NCBI GenBank assembly: GCA_963969495.1
Contig: OZ018317.1
Location: 221,642,235 to 221,706,234 of the forward strand
Origin: Ceratothoa steindachneri
Taxonomy: Eukaryota; Arthropoda; Malacostraca; Isopoda; Cymothoidae
DNA length: 64,000 bases
Direction of reading: 5' to 3'
Under the pieces are notes generated by a model. The model was not told the origin of the DNA and did not search any database. It was given only the letters and a program-made list of their open reading frames with translations. Numbering within the stretch: the stretch's first letter is position 1; the number at the start of each line of letters is the position of its first letter. The position numbers were made by a program, and so were the translations under genes. Positions 52,524 through 63,579 of this stretch are shown in pieces.

Positions 52524-54309
52524 ATGCCAAAAGGACAGTGTAAAAATAGCCCAGATAAATTCTGCTATATATGTGGCTCAGTAACATTAAAAAAAATCAA
52601 AGAAAAATTTCTTCTCTAGTGAAAAAACTATATAATTTGTATTTTGATGTAAAATTGGCGACCAAGATAAACCATGGGCACCACATATCTGTTGCATGAC
52701 ATGCTTTAATTCTTTATCAAAATGGTCTAAAGGAAAAATAAAAAGCCTTCAATTTGGTGGTCCAATGGTATGGCGAGAGCCCCAAGAGCATGCCACTGAC
52801 TGCTATTTCTGTTTGGTAGACATACAAAGTAAGTAATTATTTATTGTCCACTGTACCTATTTTTTGAAGTCGTATGCTGTAATATTATTTTTTAAAAACA
52901 TAAAATTAATTAAGTTTAGAACCACTTTATTGTAACTTCAAATATGTACATAAATATAAATTTTATGCATTTAATTTCCATACTTTTAGGTAAAACAACG
53001 AAAGGCGCTTCAGCTGTGGTATATCCCAACCTTAGATCTGCTATTTGGCAGATAACTCAATTCAAAAGACATTCCAGTACCTGAACCACTTGCAGAAATC
53101 GTTTTGTCTAACTCTGATAAATCAGATATGGAATCATGTGAACCAGAAAGTGAAATTTATGTTCCTGAAACTGTTGATACTACTCTAAAACCTTTCTCAC
53201 AACTTGACCTAGATGATCTTGTAAGAGATCTAAACTTAAGAAAACAACAGAGTGAATTATTGGCTTCGAGAGTGAAAGAAAGAAATTTAGTAGCAGAAGA
53301 TGTTCGAGTTACTAAGTTTCGCATTCGATCAAACAATTTACAAGACAACTTTTCATTTGACAACAATTTATGCAACTGTAATAATATTCCACGTCTCTTT
53401 AAGGAATTAGATATACATTATGAACCCAGTCAATGGAGACTTTTCATTGGCGCTTCTTTATATAGTAGTAAAGCCGTGCTTTTGCATAATGGAAATAAAC
53501 TACCATCGATACCAGTAGCTCACTCTGTTGTTTTAAGAGAAATTTATGAGAATTTAGATTTCATTTTAAGGAGCATTAAATACAGTGAACTTAAATGGTT
53601 GATTTGTGCTGACCTTAAGGTAGTAGTCATTTTAAATGGCTTGCAGTCAGGCTACACAAAATACATGTGTTTTTGGTGCCAGTGGGACAGTAGAGCTTGG
53701 GGAGAACATTACATACTCTAGGAATGGCCTTTAATAGAAAAGGCAAAAATAGGTTGTTATAATGTCATACGTGAACCATTAGTTCCTAAGGGAAACATAA
53801 TTTTGCCACAATTTGTGAAAGCCTGAATGCATGACTAGCTATCCTTCTTATATCTAAAAACAAAATTTCCTAAGATTAGTGATGCTAAAATTAAAGAAGG
53901 AATCTTTGTTTGGTCCTCAGATTCGATAATGAGTTTGAGGCAAAATTGAGCAAGCCAGAATTTGAGGCCTGGCATAATTTAAAGGTGTATGCAATGGTCT
54001 CCTTGAAAGGCACAAATCAGAAAATTACCACATTCTTGTTCAGAATTTGATTAGGTCTTATAATGAGTTGGGATGTTGCATGTCACTAAAGGTGCATTTT
54101 TTGCATTCCCATCTGTCTTTCCAGAGAATCCAGCAGACGTCAGCGATGAGCATGGCGAAAGATTGATACTACAAGATATTGCTACTATAGAAAATCGTTA
54201 TAAAGGAAAATGGAGTCCTGCAATGTTTCCTGACTTCCACTGGACCCTTCACAGAGACAGACAAGATGTTGTACATAAAGAGAAGCCTAAATATTCTAAA
54301 AATATATGA
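52524..54309 (+). pseudogene. Element E gene: uncharacterised candidate transposase with intron, frameshifted
   Basis: ATG at 52524 lies 50 nt after a splice acceptor (AG at 52473-52474). Blocks: SPDKFCYICGSV and, after a frameshift, GDQDKPWAPHICCMTC (Cys/His segment), then WREPQEHATDCYFCLVD, which runs to the intron at 52829. After it come KTTKGASAVVYPNLRSAIW and, in the main 205-codon frame (53104-53721), WRLFIGASLYSSKAVLLHNG. The position of the first candidate acidic residue is Gly here. LKWLICADLKVVVILNGLQS follows (Asp 170 of that frame), then YTKYMCFWCQWDSRAWGEHY with C189-x2-C192. After a stop come KFPKISDAKIKEGIFV and, at 54073-54306, EHGERLILQDIATIENRYKG and a Lys-rich end. Same protein family as the element D gene. 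Inactive because of stops and frameshifts. Confidence 0.8.
52829..52989 (+). other. Probable intron in element E gene
   Basis: Begins GTAAGT and ends TACTTTTAG, 161 nt, A+T rich. Removing it joins CYFCLVDIQ to the KTTKGASAVVYPNL stretch in one frame, matching the uninterrupted order in element D at the same place. Confidence 0.7.
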
Positions 54310-54668
54310 CTATTGTATAGATTTCAGCAATTTTTAAAAAAATCTTAGATTTTCATTATTTTTTTTAATATATTTTTATAATACAACACTCTGAAATGTA
54401 TTAAAAGGACTTATTAATTTCTTTTAATGAATAAGCTCTTTGTTTCCACTTATCTTTATACTTCTTGTCAAATAAAATAAAAATACTACAAATATTTCAT
54501 ACCAACATATACTGAATAATCTGATATTAATAAAAAAATAAATGTGCAGATTACAAAAACTGAAGTCATTTAATGAAAAATAAAGTTCATTTTCATAATC
54601 TACGCAAAAAACTACAACAGAAAACTACTTTCTCATTTCTGTAGCAAAATCATTGTTGGACAGTGTTA

Positions 54669-54815
54669 TCCTTTGAGGACTGGCGCCAAGTAAGCTTTTC
54701 ATGAAAGTGGCGTCAGGTAGTCTTTTTCTGATCACTGAAATTAGGTAGGCTTTGAGGAGTGGGACCAACTACGCATTTCTTAAAGAGTGACGTAAGGTAG
54801 GCTTTAACGTTGGAC
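54669..54815. repeat. GTAGGCTT minisatellite, right part
   Basis: Four to five units of the same GTAGGCTT-type repeat as at 51480-52274, resuming directly after the right TTA of element E. Confidence 0.85.
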
Positions 54816-55036
54816 CAAAATAAAGCGGTAGAAAAAAGGCTATTGACACCGTTCCATCTAGAAGACTTAATAAAGCAAAAAGAGCACGGAATAAGGGGAA
54901 GCGACCTAAAATCTATTGAAGACTGGCTGAAGAAACCGTAGTCGAGGTTGATTCTCAATGGAACGATCATCATGGAGATAAAACATTAGAGGTGTTCGTT
55001 CAAGATATGTTCTTGGACATTGCTTTTTAATATATA

Positions 55037-56084
<1,048 letters not shown>

Positions 56085-56259
56085 AATTTTTTTAAGACCG
56101 TGATGCATTTCGCCTTAATTAATTTCCTTTAGCAACTTTCTCTTCTTCTAACTATCTTTTTTTATTCCATCTTGTAGATGGTGGATCACTTATGCAGTAT
56201 TCATCTCTCTTTTAAATGAATGTGTTTGGTAAAATCCAGACATACAAATACATTATTGG

Positions 56260-57385
56260 AACATTCAACTGTCAACATGGCGACTTTTGAAAGACAACCG
56301 GTGTCCTGTGATAAAAAAAAAGGATTGTGTGCCTTTACCAAGAGGGCAAGTCACATTATGTAATAGCTACTACTGTAGAAAGGCAGAGAAGTCTTGTGCA
56401 ACGAATTGTAGCTTGTTTCAAATATTCAGGATCTACAGAGGCTAAATCCTGAACCCGGTAGACCTAGTAAACATCACCAAGACAGGATCGTGTTATAGTT
56501 ATAATGTCACTGAAGGATAGGTTTAAGAGTGCTGCTGAGATATCCCGCGAGTTCAGTACCACCTCCGATGTCAACCTATCGCGCAAAACAGTTTCTCTAA
56601 GGTTACGAGGTTCTGGATTTCTTGCTCGGGCACTGGCAATGAAACCTCTGATTTCCAAGAAGAATCAGAGCCTATCTTCGTTATGCTTACCAACATGTCG
56701 TTTGAACAGAAGAACAGCGGGCGCAGGTTCCTTTTAGCGATGAATCGGAATTTAATGTGATTATTTCCGATGGTGGGATGTACGTCCGACGAAGCTGTGG
56801 CGAAAGGTTATCTCGTGCATGTGTGAAGAAGAGAGTGAAATATGGAGGAGGCAGTGTAATAGTATGGAGAGTGATCTCTGCTGCTGATCCTGGTCCACTT
56901 ATTAGCCTACAATGGACTGTCAATGCTGAAATTTACAAGCAAATTATTAGACAGCATGCCCTTCCACATCTCCGATCCTCGTCAGTTCAACCTCCTATCT
57001 TCGGGCAGGACAACGCTCCCTACCACGCTACAAAGAGAGTCAAAGAATATTTGTCTGATTAAGGGGTTGATCTCATGGATTAGCCACCTCAAAGTCCCGA
57101 TCTCAACCGTATAGAAAACGTTTGGAAGATTATGGGAGATGTGGCGCGAAGGAAGAAATCCAAAGAACTGAGATGAACTCTGGGAATAATTAAAAAAACG
57201 AATGGGACAATATTACCCCATCATTTTGCAATAAATGAATTCAGTCCTGTGGTAACAGATGTCGGGATGTCATTTGCTAGTAAATGGAAGTTCAAAAAAA
57301 ATATTAACAGATAGGGATTCTTTTTTGTTCTTATTCCATTTTACATTGTTTTTCTAAGTGATCCTTAACTTTTGGCCGCTGCAAT
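56260..57385 (+). mobile_element. Tc1-like transposon, degraded
   Basis: The N-terminal region is decayed. RFKSAAEISREFSTTSDVNL, then SRKTVSLRLRGSGFLARALA give the second helix-turn-helix (VS..TV.R.L...G...R....KP.IS). Then comes a block with SDESEFN-like spelling near 56740 and MIISDGGMYVRRSCGERLSR. VKYGGGSVIVWRVISA is the family G.GSV.VWG.IS. PIFGQDNAPYHATKRVKEYL contains the QDNAP.H second Asp box. After a stop come PPQSPDLNRIENVWKIM, the third catalytic region. The 3' end near 57356 reads GTGATCCTTAACTTTTGGCC, like Tc1 terminal repeats. I see no matching 5' terminal repeat. Stops show that it is inactive. Confidence 0.85.
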
Positions 57386-57533
57386 TTGGAAGACAATTTG
57401 TTTATTTCCTCATAACTTACCAAATATTAAATCCAATCGCTTGAAATATTCACGAAAGATAGATATTAGATATATCTAAATATGTGTATAATATATAGTC
57501 TCAACGTCCTTTTAAACTTCTTTCTCTCTCTCT

Positions 57534-57536
<3 letters not shown>

Positions 57537-57595
<59 letters not shown>
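57537..57595. repeat. (TA)n microsatellite
   Basis: About 29 TA units directly after the 3' end of the minus-strand SINE at 57597-57790. Confidence 0.97.
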
Positions 57596-57596
<1 letters not shown>

Positions 57597-57598
<2 letters not shown>

Positions 57599-57790
57599 AA
57601 CCCAACACACCGCAATAATCTTTACTTCGACTAGTTATTTCTCACTTCAAAATAATCCAAGCTGGGTGGGATTCGAACCAAGCACAATGCAGCAGTAAGC
57701 AACCGCTTTGATCTCAATTAAAGGGAGCATTTAACAACTCTGCTATGCGGAAACCCCCCCAAAATTCTTCCGAATAGACACTGTCCCTGA
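57597..57790 (-). repeat. tRNA-derived SINE, copy 1
   Basis: The minus strand has a box A-like TAGCAGAGTTG (about 57740) and box B GGTTCGAATCC (about 57670), about 60 nt apart, as in class II tRNAs with a long variable arm. A non-tRNA body follows and ends GTGTGTTGGGTTTA, then (TA)n. Transcription by RNA polymerase III and LINE-driven copying are known for such elements. Confidence 0.7.
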
Positions 57791-57935
57791 GGGTGGAGGT
57801 TCCGATCGCAAAGTCGATCGGGACTGTGAAAGAGAGAAAATTAATTGGAAATTCAAAGGACACAAGAGAAATTGAGTTAAAGACGCGGCGAATACACCAT
57901 GTATATCTCTCATGAGCGTGAGAGAATGATGAAAT

Positions 57936-58110
57936 AAACCCAACACACGGCAAGAGAGTGAAAACGGAATAATTTGTTCTTCAACTAGTTATTTCCTACT
58001 TCGAATAAATCCGAGCTTAGATGGGATTCGAACACCTCATGGAACATCTGCGGTGCAATTCTGGTCTTCAGACATGCGAAAAGAACGTGATATTAAAACG
58101 CATCGAGCGA
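57936..58110 (-). repeat. tRNA-derived SINE, copy 2
   Basis: Same body as copy 1 (AAACCCAACACACGGC, ACTAGTTATTTCC, GATGGGATTCGAAC on the plus strand), with box B GTTCGAATCCC on the minus strand. The box A side is more diverged. It lies about 340 bp from copy 1 in the same orientation. Confidence 0.65.
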
Positions 58111-59094
58111 TGAAATTAATGAATGACCCCAGAATAGATCGTACGAAGAAAGTATAAGACACCATAATTTACTTTCAGTGGCAGAGTGGTAACTACGCGG
58201 TAAGAATTGAAGTTTTTACTTTACTAAACGTGTTTACCCATATAAATTATGACTCAATATTTGAGTAAGATAACCAAAAGATTTAACACTGCGAGACCAC
58301 AAGATTTCTTTTCTTATAAAATAACCCAGTCTTGGAATCCTCGCCTAAGAATGTCGTTAAAATCACTACAGTAAATATGTTTAGGAATAGAATCGAGAAA
58401 TATTCCTATAAAATGTACCTTAAAGAAATATGATCCGTTAAGCTATTTTTGTTATTCATATCCTTCCTTTACTTATCCTTGACCTTTGACTTTTACACTT
58501 CCTCCTCTTTCTTGAACTAACCTCGAGTGGATTTGGGGGTCTTTACTCGTTCGTAATTCTGACTTAGGTCGACCTCCCCTGGAAGAGTCTCGCATCTTCC
58601 TTGATGAGATACTTTGGGTGAATCTTCCCTCTGGGGTTTCATTATGTAGGCCTTTCTCACTATAAAGACCCCCCCAACGTGAGGTAGGTGTCCATTGGGG
58701 AATGACGTCGGGGGAACCTCCCTTGAGGCAGAGTGGTAGGTAAGCTCACTCTATGATTGACTTTAGGTAGGCCTTCTGCTCATCAAGACGCTCTGTGGCC
58801 TTCCATTTCCTGAGGGTGGAAGTGACAGGCAGGGATCCTTCGTTAGAGCTCCCATGAAGGAATACATTTGTTCATCCAATAGGGAACAGGCTGGCACGCA
58901 ACTCTCCTGTTTCTTCATCGAATGTATAAAATTGGCAACTCCTAAGCTAGGTGGGAACGGATTAGTATTTTTTGTAGACCTATTTTAACATCTGACATTT
59001 AAATTACCCAACGGAAAAAGAAAGAACGACTCCAAGCACTTTCTCCTTTGTGTAAAATAAGTAGAAAGCGCTGCGAATTGCGATGTATGTTGTG
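58111..59094. other. No gene; weak GTAGGCTT-like words
   Basis: A box A-like TGGCAGAGTGG stands alone near 58180. From 58640 to 58780 a few TAGGTAGGCCTT words resemble the minisatellite at 51480. Confidence 0.4.
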
Positions 59095-59165
59095 AATATA
59101 TATAAGGCGTTGGATACCTCCGTCTGGAGATACCGGGTTCGAATCCTGGCGAGAGCAGAGACAAA
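59095..59165 (+). repeat. tRNA-like fragment with box B (SINE-related)
   Basis: AAGGCGTTGGATACCTCCGT, then CTGGAGATACCGGGTTCGAA and TCCTGGCG resemble the 3' two-thirds of a Ser/Leu-type tRNA with box B GGTTCGAATCC. No box A or acceptor stem can be made on the left, so it is not a functional tRNA gene. Confidence 0.6.
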
Positions 59166-62100
59166 ATTGGGGGGCGATTTCGTAGGGAGTTAGTCGCAAA
59201 AAAAGGTGGCGAGCTAGAACTGACGCATACCTGAAGGTAGCTCCTTCCTCTTGTAACATCCAAAATATAGCCGCTCACAACACCGCTGTCTCTTCCTCCA
59301 TCCTCTTTTAACAAACACAACACATCATTCCTCCGTGTCCAACCTACCCTGAGGTGTTTCATATCTACATAAGGAAGGGTGGCTCTCTCTTGGGCCATGA
59401 AAGGTATCCTGCTCGCTGGTTGTTGGAAAAACACACTTCTTCCTGGCCCTCATCCCCCAAAGACGACCGGCCCCTGTTACTCTTGGGTTTGCCAGCAGTT
59501 GTCATTCTGATCTTTATATGCATTTCGTTTTATCCTTTCGCATTACCTTACCCACGCATGAAGAGGCAATTAAACTTAACATAACAAAGAAAGGATCAAA
59601 CACGAAAAAGTGTATTATGAAACTATGTGAGATAGAAGAGGGGGGAGGGGGGTCACTGGAGAGTAAAAAGGGTGTATAATAACAAAGAATAGTGGAGGGG
59701 GGACCGCTAAAGGTGTAATGTTAGAATTTGTGAGAGTAGGGAGTATCACGTTGGTAAAGGGGCAGAATCATGTGTATGGTTGTGTGGTAGGGTTGTGAAC
59801 CGCTGACAATAGGAGACATGTACATTCTGGTTGCTATGATAATGAAGCCTTTGAGAGGATTAATGTTATGGCCGATCCCGAATAGTATGTGTGGCTGGAG
59901 TAATGGCATGTTTTCCAAACTGCCCCGCTTTTTTTATGATGGTGAGTGTGGGACAGGACGAGGGGAAAGATGAAGAGGGAGAGAAGAAAAAGAAGGGGAA
60001 CTTGATATAACAAAAATTAGAACACAATCGAAAAATGTTCAATAAAGCCACCAGTGATTTGCCGCTGCATATCAACAATCTCAGTTAAGCCTTGCCTGGT
60101 TATGTAAATCCTAAGCATGACCTTTTACTTTGTTCGGAGGGAATGAAAGTAGCGGTTCGAATCTTTGGAGATCGAGTCCTCTTTCTTCTCCAGCCATTCC
60201 TAAGTTGTACGAACTAATTGCGGGGAAAAGGGGGTTCATCTACATGTATTTTTTACTATTCATTCTTTTACCCGTGAATGTTCCTCTGTTGGATTACACA
60301 CATTTCTATCACAACAACCGGAAGAAGTTTTAAGAAGTTAATAGAGCCTGGCAATGGGACGCGCTCAACCTCTGTGATGGCTTTCTTTCAACCAGAGTAA
60401 AATGGTTGTCATTTTTCAAGGGAATCTAAAGATTATTAGTAAAACGGTTGAGATACAATACAGTATATAATAAAGAAAAGAAGATAGATATTATTATTAT
60501 TATTATTTTACTATAAGATTAGTATGCTAGAATTGTTCATGCGTTTCCAATCGAGGAAGACTTTAGAGGATCTTTGAATCTTTAGAGAGTTTAAGAATCA
60601 TTTTTGTCGCTAAATTTCACTAAGCCCTTGGAACCCCTGCTTCATTTTCCCTGTAATCCCGCTTCGACTTCTATATTATTCGTCTGCCTTTTCTCCTCCT
60701 TTGATGGAATGCAAAATCCGAATATTGAAAGGCGGGAATCGTGTCGCTGCAGAGTGGAAGGAAGCTCGAAAGCACAGTAGGGCATCTGTTCAAGTCTCGT
60801 TCTTATCACCCCCTCCCCGAAGAAGGCTCCGGAGAGCTGCGTGCCCCCCCACCCAATTAGTTCGTTCTCAATTGATCTCTCTGTAGTTTTCCCACTTTTT
60901 TCCCTTGTTTCCCCCGCAAAAGGGTGCCAGAAGGAGCAAAGAAAACCATGGTACAGCTGACATCGGTAATATTGCGTGCCCTTCTGGCCCCAATTTTCCT
61001 TTGGAGAATTTTATCTTATATATCATCCACAAGTTTTCACTTCCTTTCTTTATACTTCTTTTTTTTACAGATTTCTTTTTACCAAACCTTCTGATGACGA
61101 TGCCCTCCTTGGTTTCCTTCGTAGGTTCAATTCCAAGCACCTCTCCTTTTTTGTACGCCCTTCCTTTTAAAAATCTTTCTGGTGTCCTCGTTTGTTGTTA
61201 TTTTTTGCAACAAATTGGTCCAAACCCACAGTTGGTCACTTCAAACCTTAACCACTTTTGCGACAAGGCTGCGTCGGCGTGCATCAGTGCCACTACCCCC
61301 TCTCCTCCCTTATGCCCAAACTCCTACTTTTCCCGAGCCATTCGCTCTCCACAGCGTCGGAGCGCAATGCGGTGTGGCATCTCGTTCAATCAGGACCCCC
61401 TTTCCTCCACAAGCACGCCCCTCTCACATAGACTTACCCGGCATACTAGCATAGCCTTCACCTACCCAAACACTTCCACTCTCATAGACCTCAACAAAGA
61501 AACACCTGATTTATTCCAACACATAATTGCCATCACGCTTTTAGCCTCACAGCTACTAACTAAATCCTTTCCTCCAGTTGCCTTTTTAACATCTACACCA
61601 ACCCGAGGCAAAATTACTTGAATTAAACTAATTAACTAAAGCTTAATTATCGTAAGGCAATATTTGATAAAGTTTAGCAACCAACGAGGACGACTCCGTC
61701 CGTAAGTTTTTATATCTCCTTAGTGGTGAGGTTAAGCGAAAAATATGTGGAGGGTAGATAACGTGAAAGAGGGGACTACTTGCTGCACTTAGAAGGGCGT
61801 ACACCACCTACCCCTTTCCGCACGTCTCTTTAAGAGGTGAGTCATTTCATTTATATTTTGGGGTCTTGATACTCATGGATCTCTCCCACGCCACCTGCTG
61901 CCAACATCTCCCAAAACATCAGACTAACACATCCCGCCAACCTCAGCAGCCCAGACATGAAAGTCCCGCCTCTTAAATGCCAAAGTGCCAAGGGTCAACG
62001 CAAGAGGGCCACAGAAGAATCGCGACGCCGCATAGGAATTCGACCTGTCCCCCCAAGCGCCTCTCTGCCATTTACCCAATAATGGCACCCTTGTGATTTA

Positions 62101-62514
62101 TGGCCTGATCTTCGGACTGCGGAGAGCAGCTGGTGATGAGTAGGTGTCAGGTGAGGAGGGTGGTCAACCACCCTCCAAGGTGGGTACAAAAAAGCACTAT
62201 AAGAAAAGGAATTAATCCTCAGTGACAAAGGAATGACCTCCCCCCACCCCTCCCAACCTTACCCTGTCAAAAGGTAAAAGTAAGTGCTGTGTGATAGTGG
62301 TTGAAGTTGAGGCATTCCCTAACTGCATTTAAGGTGGTGAGAGATAAGAGGGGATGTATAGCGGTGGTGGGTCTTGGGGGAAGCGCAGATTTAGAGATGG
62401 GTTGGTAGTTTTTCGAGAAGGGATGGAAGGGAAAGGGTATAATCTTTTAGGATAAATTATAATTAACAGTTTTGTGACCTACAGGTCAACTCTTGGAAAA
62501 ACCTTGTTTATACA

Positions 62515-62519
<5 letters not shown>
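59166..62519. other. No confident feature in about 3.3 kb
   Basis: Mixed composition with a G-rich patch at 59640-59780, (ATT)n at 60490-60510 and C-rich patches at 60810-61450. The longest frame (60905-61621, plus, 238 codons) is Ser/Pro/Leu-rich with no recognised domain and no sign of conservation, so I do not call it a gene. Confidence 0.35.

Positions 62520-62520
<1 letters not shown>

Positions 62521-62594
<74 letters not shown>
62521..62594. repeat. (TA)n microsatellite
   Basis: About 37 TA units. Confidence 0.97.
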
Positions 62595-62597
<3 letters not shown>

Positions 62598-62740
62598 GAA
62601 AAGTTATTGCAGTAACAATTAATTATGCGGTTAAAAGGCTATTTTTGGCAAACACAGTCTTCCTCAAAACCCTCGGAAGCAGCTCTTCTCACATACACGA
62701 GAAGGTAACACTTAAAATAGGCGTTCTCTCAGACTGTGTC

Positions 62741-62743
<3 letters not shown>

Positions 62744-62791
<48 letters not shown>
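62744..62791. repeat. (TA)n microsatellite
   Basis: About 24 TA units abutting the outer end of the foldback arm copy. Confidence 0.97.
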
Positions 62792-62793
<2 letters not shown>

Positions 62794-63100
62794 TAGGCAA
62801 TGGTTTCGCCACTTCCCCTTACGGGGGGAGCTTGCGCTTCGCTACTAAGGTTAAAATTAAAAATCTTAAAAAAAGCAGCCATGGTTAAATTTTCTGAACT
62901 TAACCATTTGTAATTCTTTGGGTTTTAAAATTTCACAAAATTTTGATACTAATATTTATTTCTGAACTTCACCATTTTATTTTTTGATATTATAAAAGAA
63001 ATATTAGAAATAACTTTAATAAAAAAACATAAGTCATACCCAAACTAAGATGAAATTATTATTCAAATACTCAAAAAAATCTCCTTAAATTATAGAGTTA

Positions 63101-63103
<3 letters not shown>
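62792..63103 (+). mobile_element. Single arm of the (TA)n-bounded foldback repeat
   Basis: Begins CTAGGCAATGGTTTCGCCAC and ends TTATAGAGTTAGTGATATAT, as does the left arm at 55037-55437, in the same orientation. About 100 bp of the arm interior is missing. It keeps the C-rich/G-rich hairpin stretch lost from the right arm at 55540-55953. (TA)n lies on both sides. Confidence 0.8.

Positions 63104-63130
<27 letters not shown>
63104..63130. repeat. (TA)n microsatellite
   Basis: About 13 TA units at the inner end of the arm copy. Confidence 0.95.
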
Positions 63131-63134
<4 letters not shown>

Positions 63135-63575
63135 TTTTCTTTCTTCATTTAATTTTAAACCAACGTTTCAGTGCCAGCCTTATCCAGTGCCATATTAACC
63201 CATGCCAGCGATCCTATGCTTCGGGCTTCTTTGGGCCTTTCGCCCCCCCCCTCCCCCTCCCGCGAATTTCACATTCTCCTTTCGTACAATTTATTATGAT
63301 ACTATTACGCATAAAGTAATCAATGGAGTAAAAAAGAAAATGATATCATCCTATCAGATAACCATTAATTAGCAATTTAGCATAAAATATAATTATACCA
63401 TAATACAAGTAAGGTACTGTCAAATTAAACATATATAGGCCTACATATTTATCTACAGTACTATCTATCTACTTAAACTTTTTTCTCGTTAATCTTTCAA
63501 CAAACTGATCCAGAACATTGTTAAAATTTAATTTTGTACTTCACAATAGATCAGATTCAGGTTCATTCATGTATG
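63131..63575. other. No recognisable feature
   Basis: A+T-rich, with a C run near 63243-63260. Confidence 0.4.
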
Positions 63576-63579
63576 TACT

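Larger units (their letters stand above)
52278..54665 (+). mobile_element. Element E: inverted-repeat DNA transposon with TTA flanks
   Basis: The left end is CACTGTTTAACAAAATTTAA at 52278. The right end, complemented, is CACTGTCCAACAATGATTTT at 54665. Inside, TGTAGTTTTATGTATAGATT and AAATGACTCCAGTTTTTTGT on the left pair with TGTAGTTTTTTGCGTAGATT and AAATGACTTCAGTTTTTGTA on the right. The terminal inverted repeats therefore extend about 130 bp at roughly three-quarters identity. TTA lies outside both ends (52275-52277, 54666-54668). The GTAGGCTT minisatellite continues on both sides, which independently fixes the insertion boundaries. One gene fills the interior. Sister of element D. Confidence 0.85.

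Noticed and set aside
59095..59165. Functional tRNA gene
   Set aside because: Only the box B half is tRNA-like; no acceptor stem or box A on the 5' side.
59866..60078. Minus-strand frame with a hydrophobic Phe/Ser stretch, possible membrane protein
   Set aside because: Low-complexity pyrimidine tract on the minus strand; no start context and no homolog known to me.
60140..60165. Another box B (GCGGTTCGAATCTTTGG)
   Set aside because: No box A at a suitable distance and no shared SINE body; one such 11-mer is expected by chance at this level of matching.
60905..61621. 238-codon plus-strand frame
   Set aside because: Ser/Pro/Leu-rich composition, no domain, no ordered motif, overlapping frames on both strands, and no splice or repeat context to support a gene.
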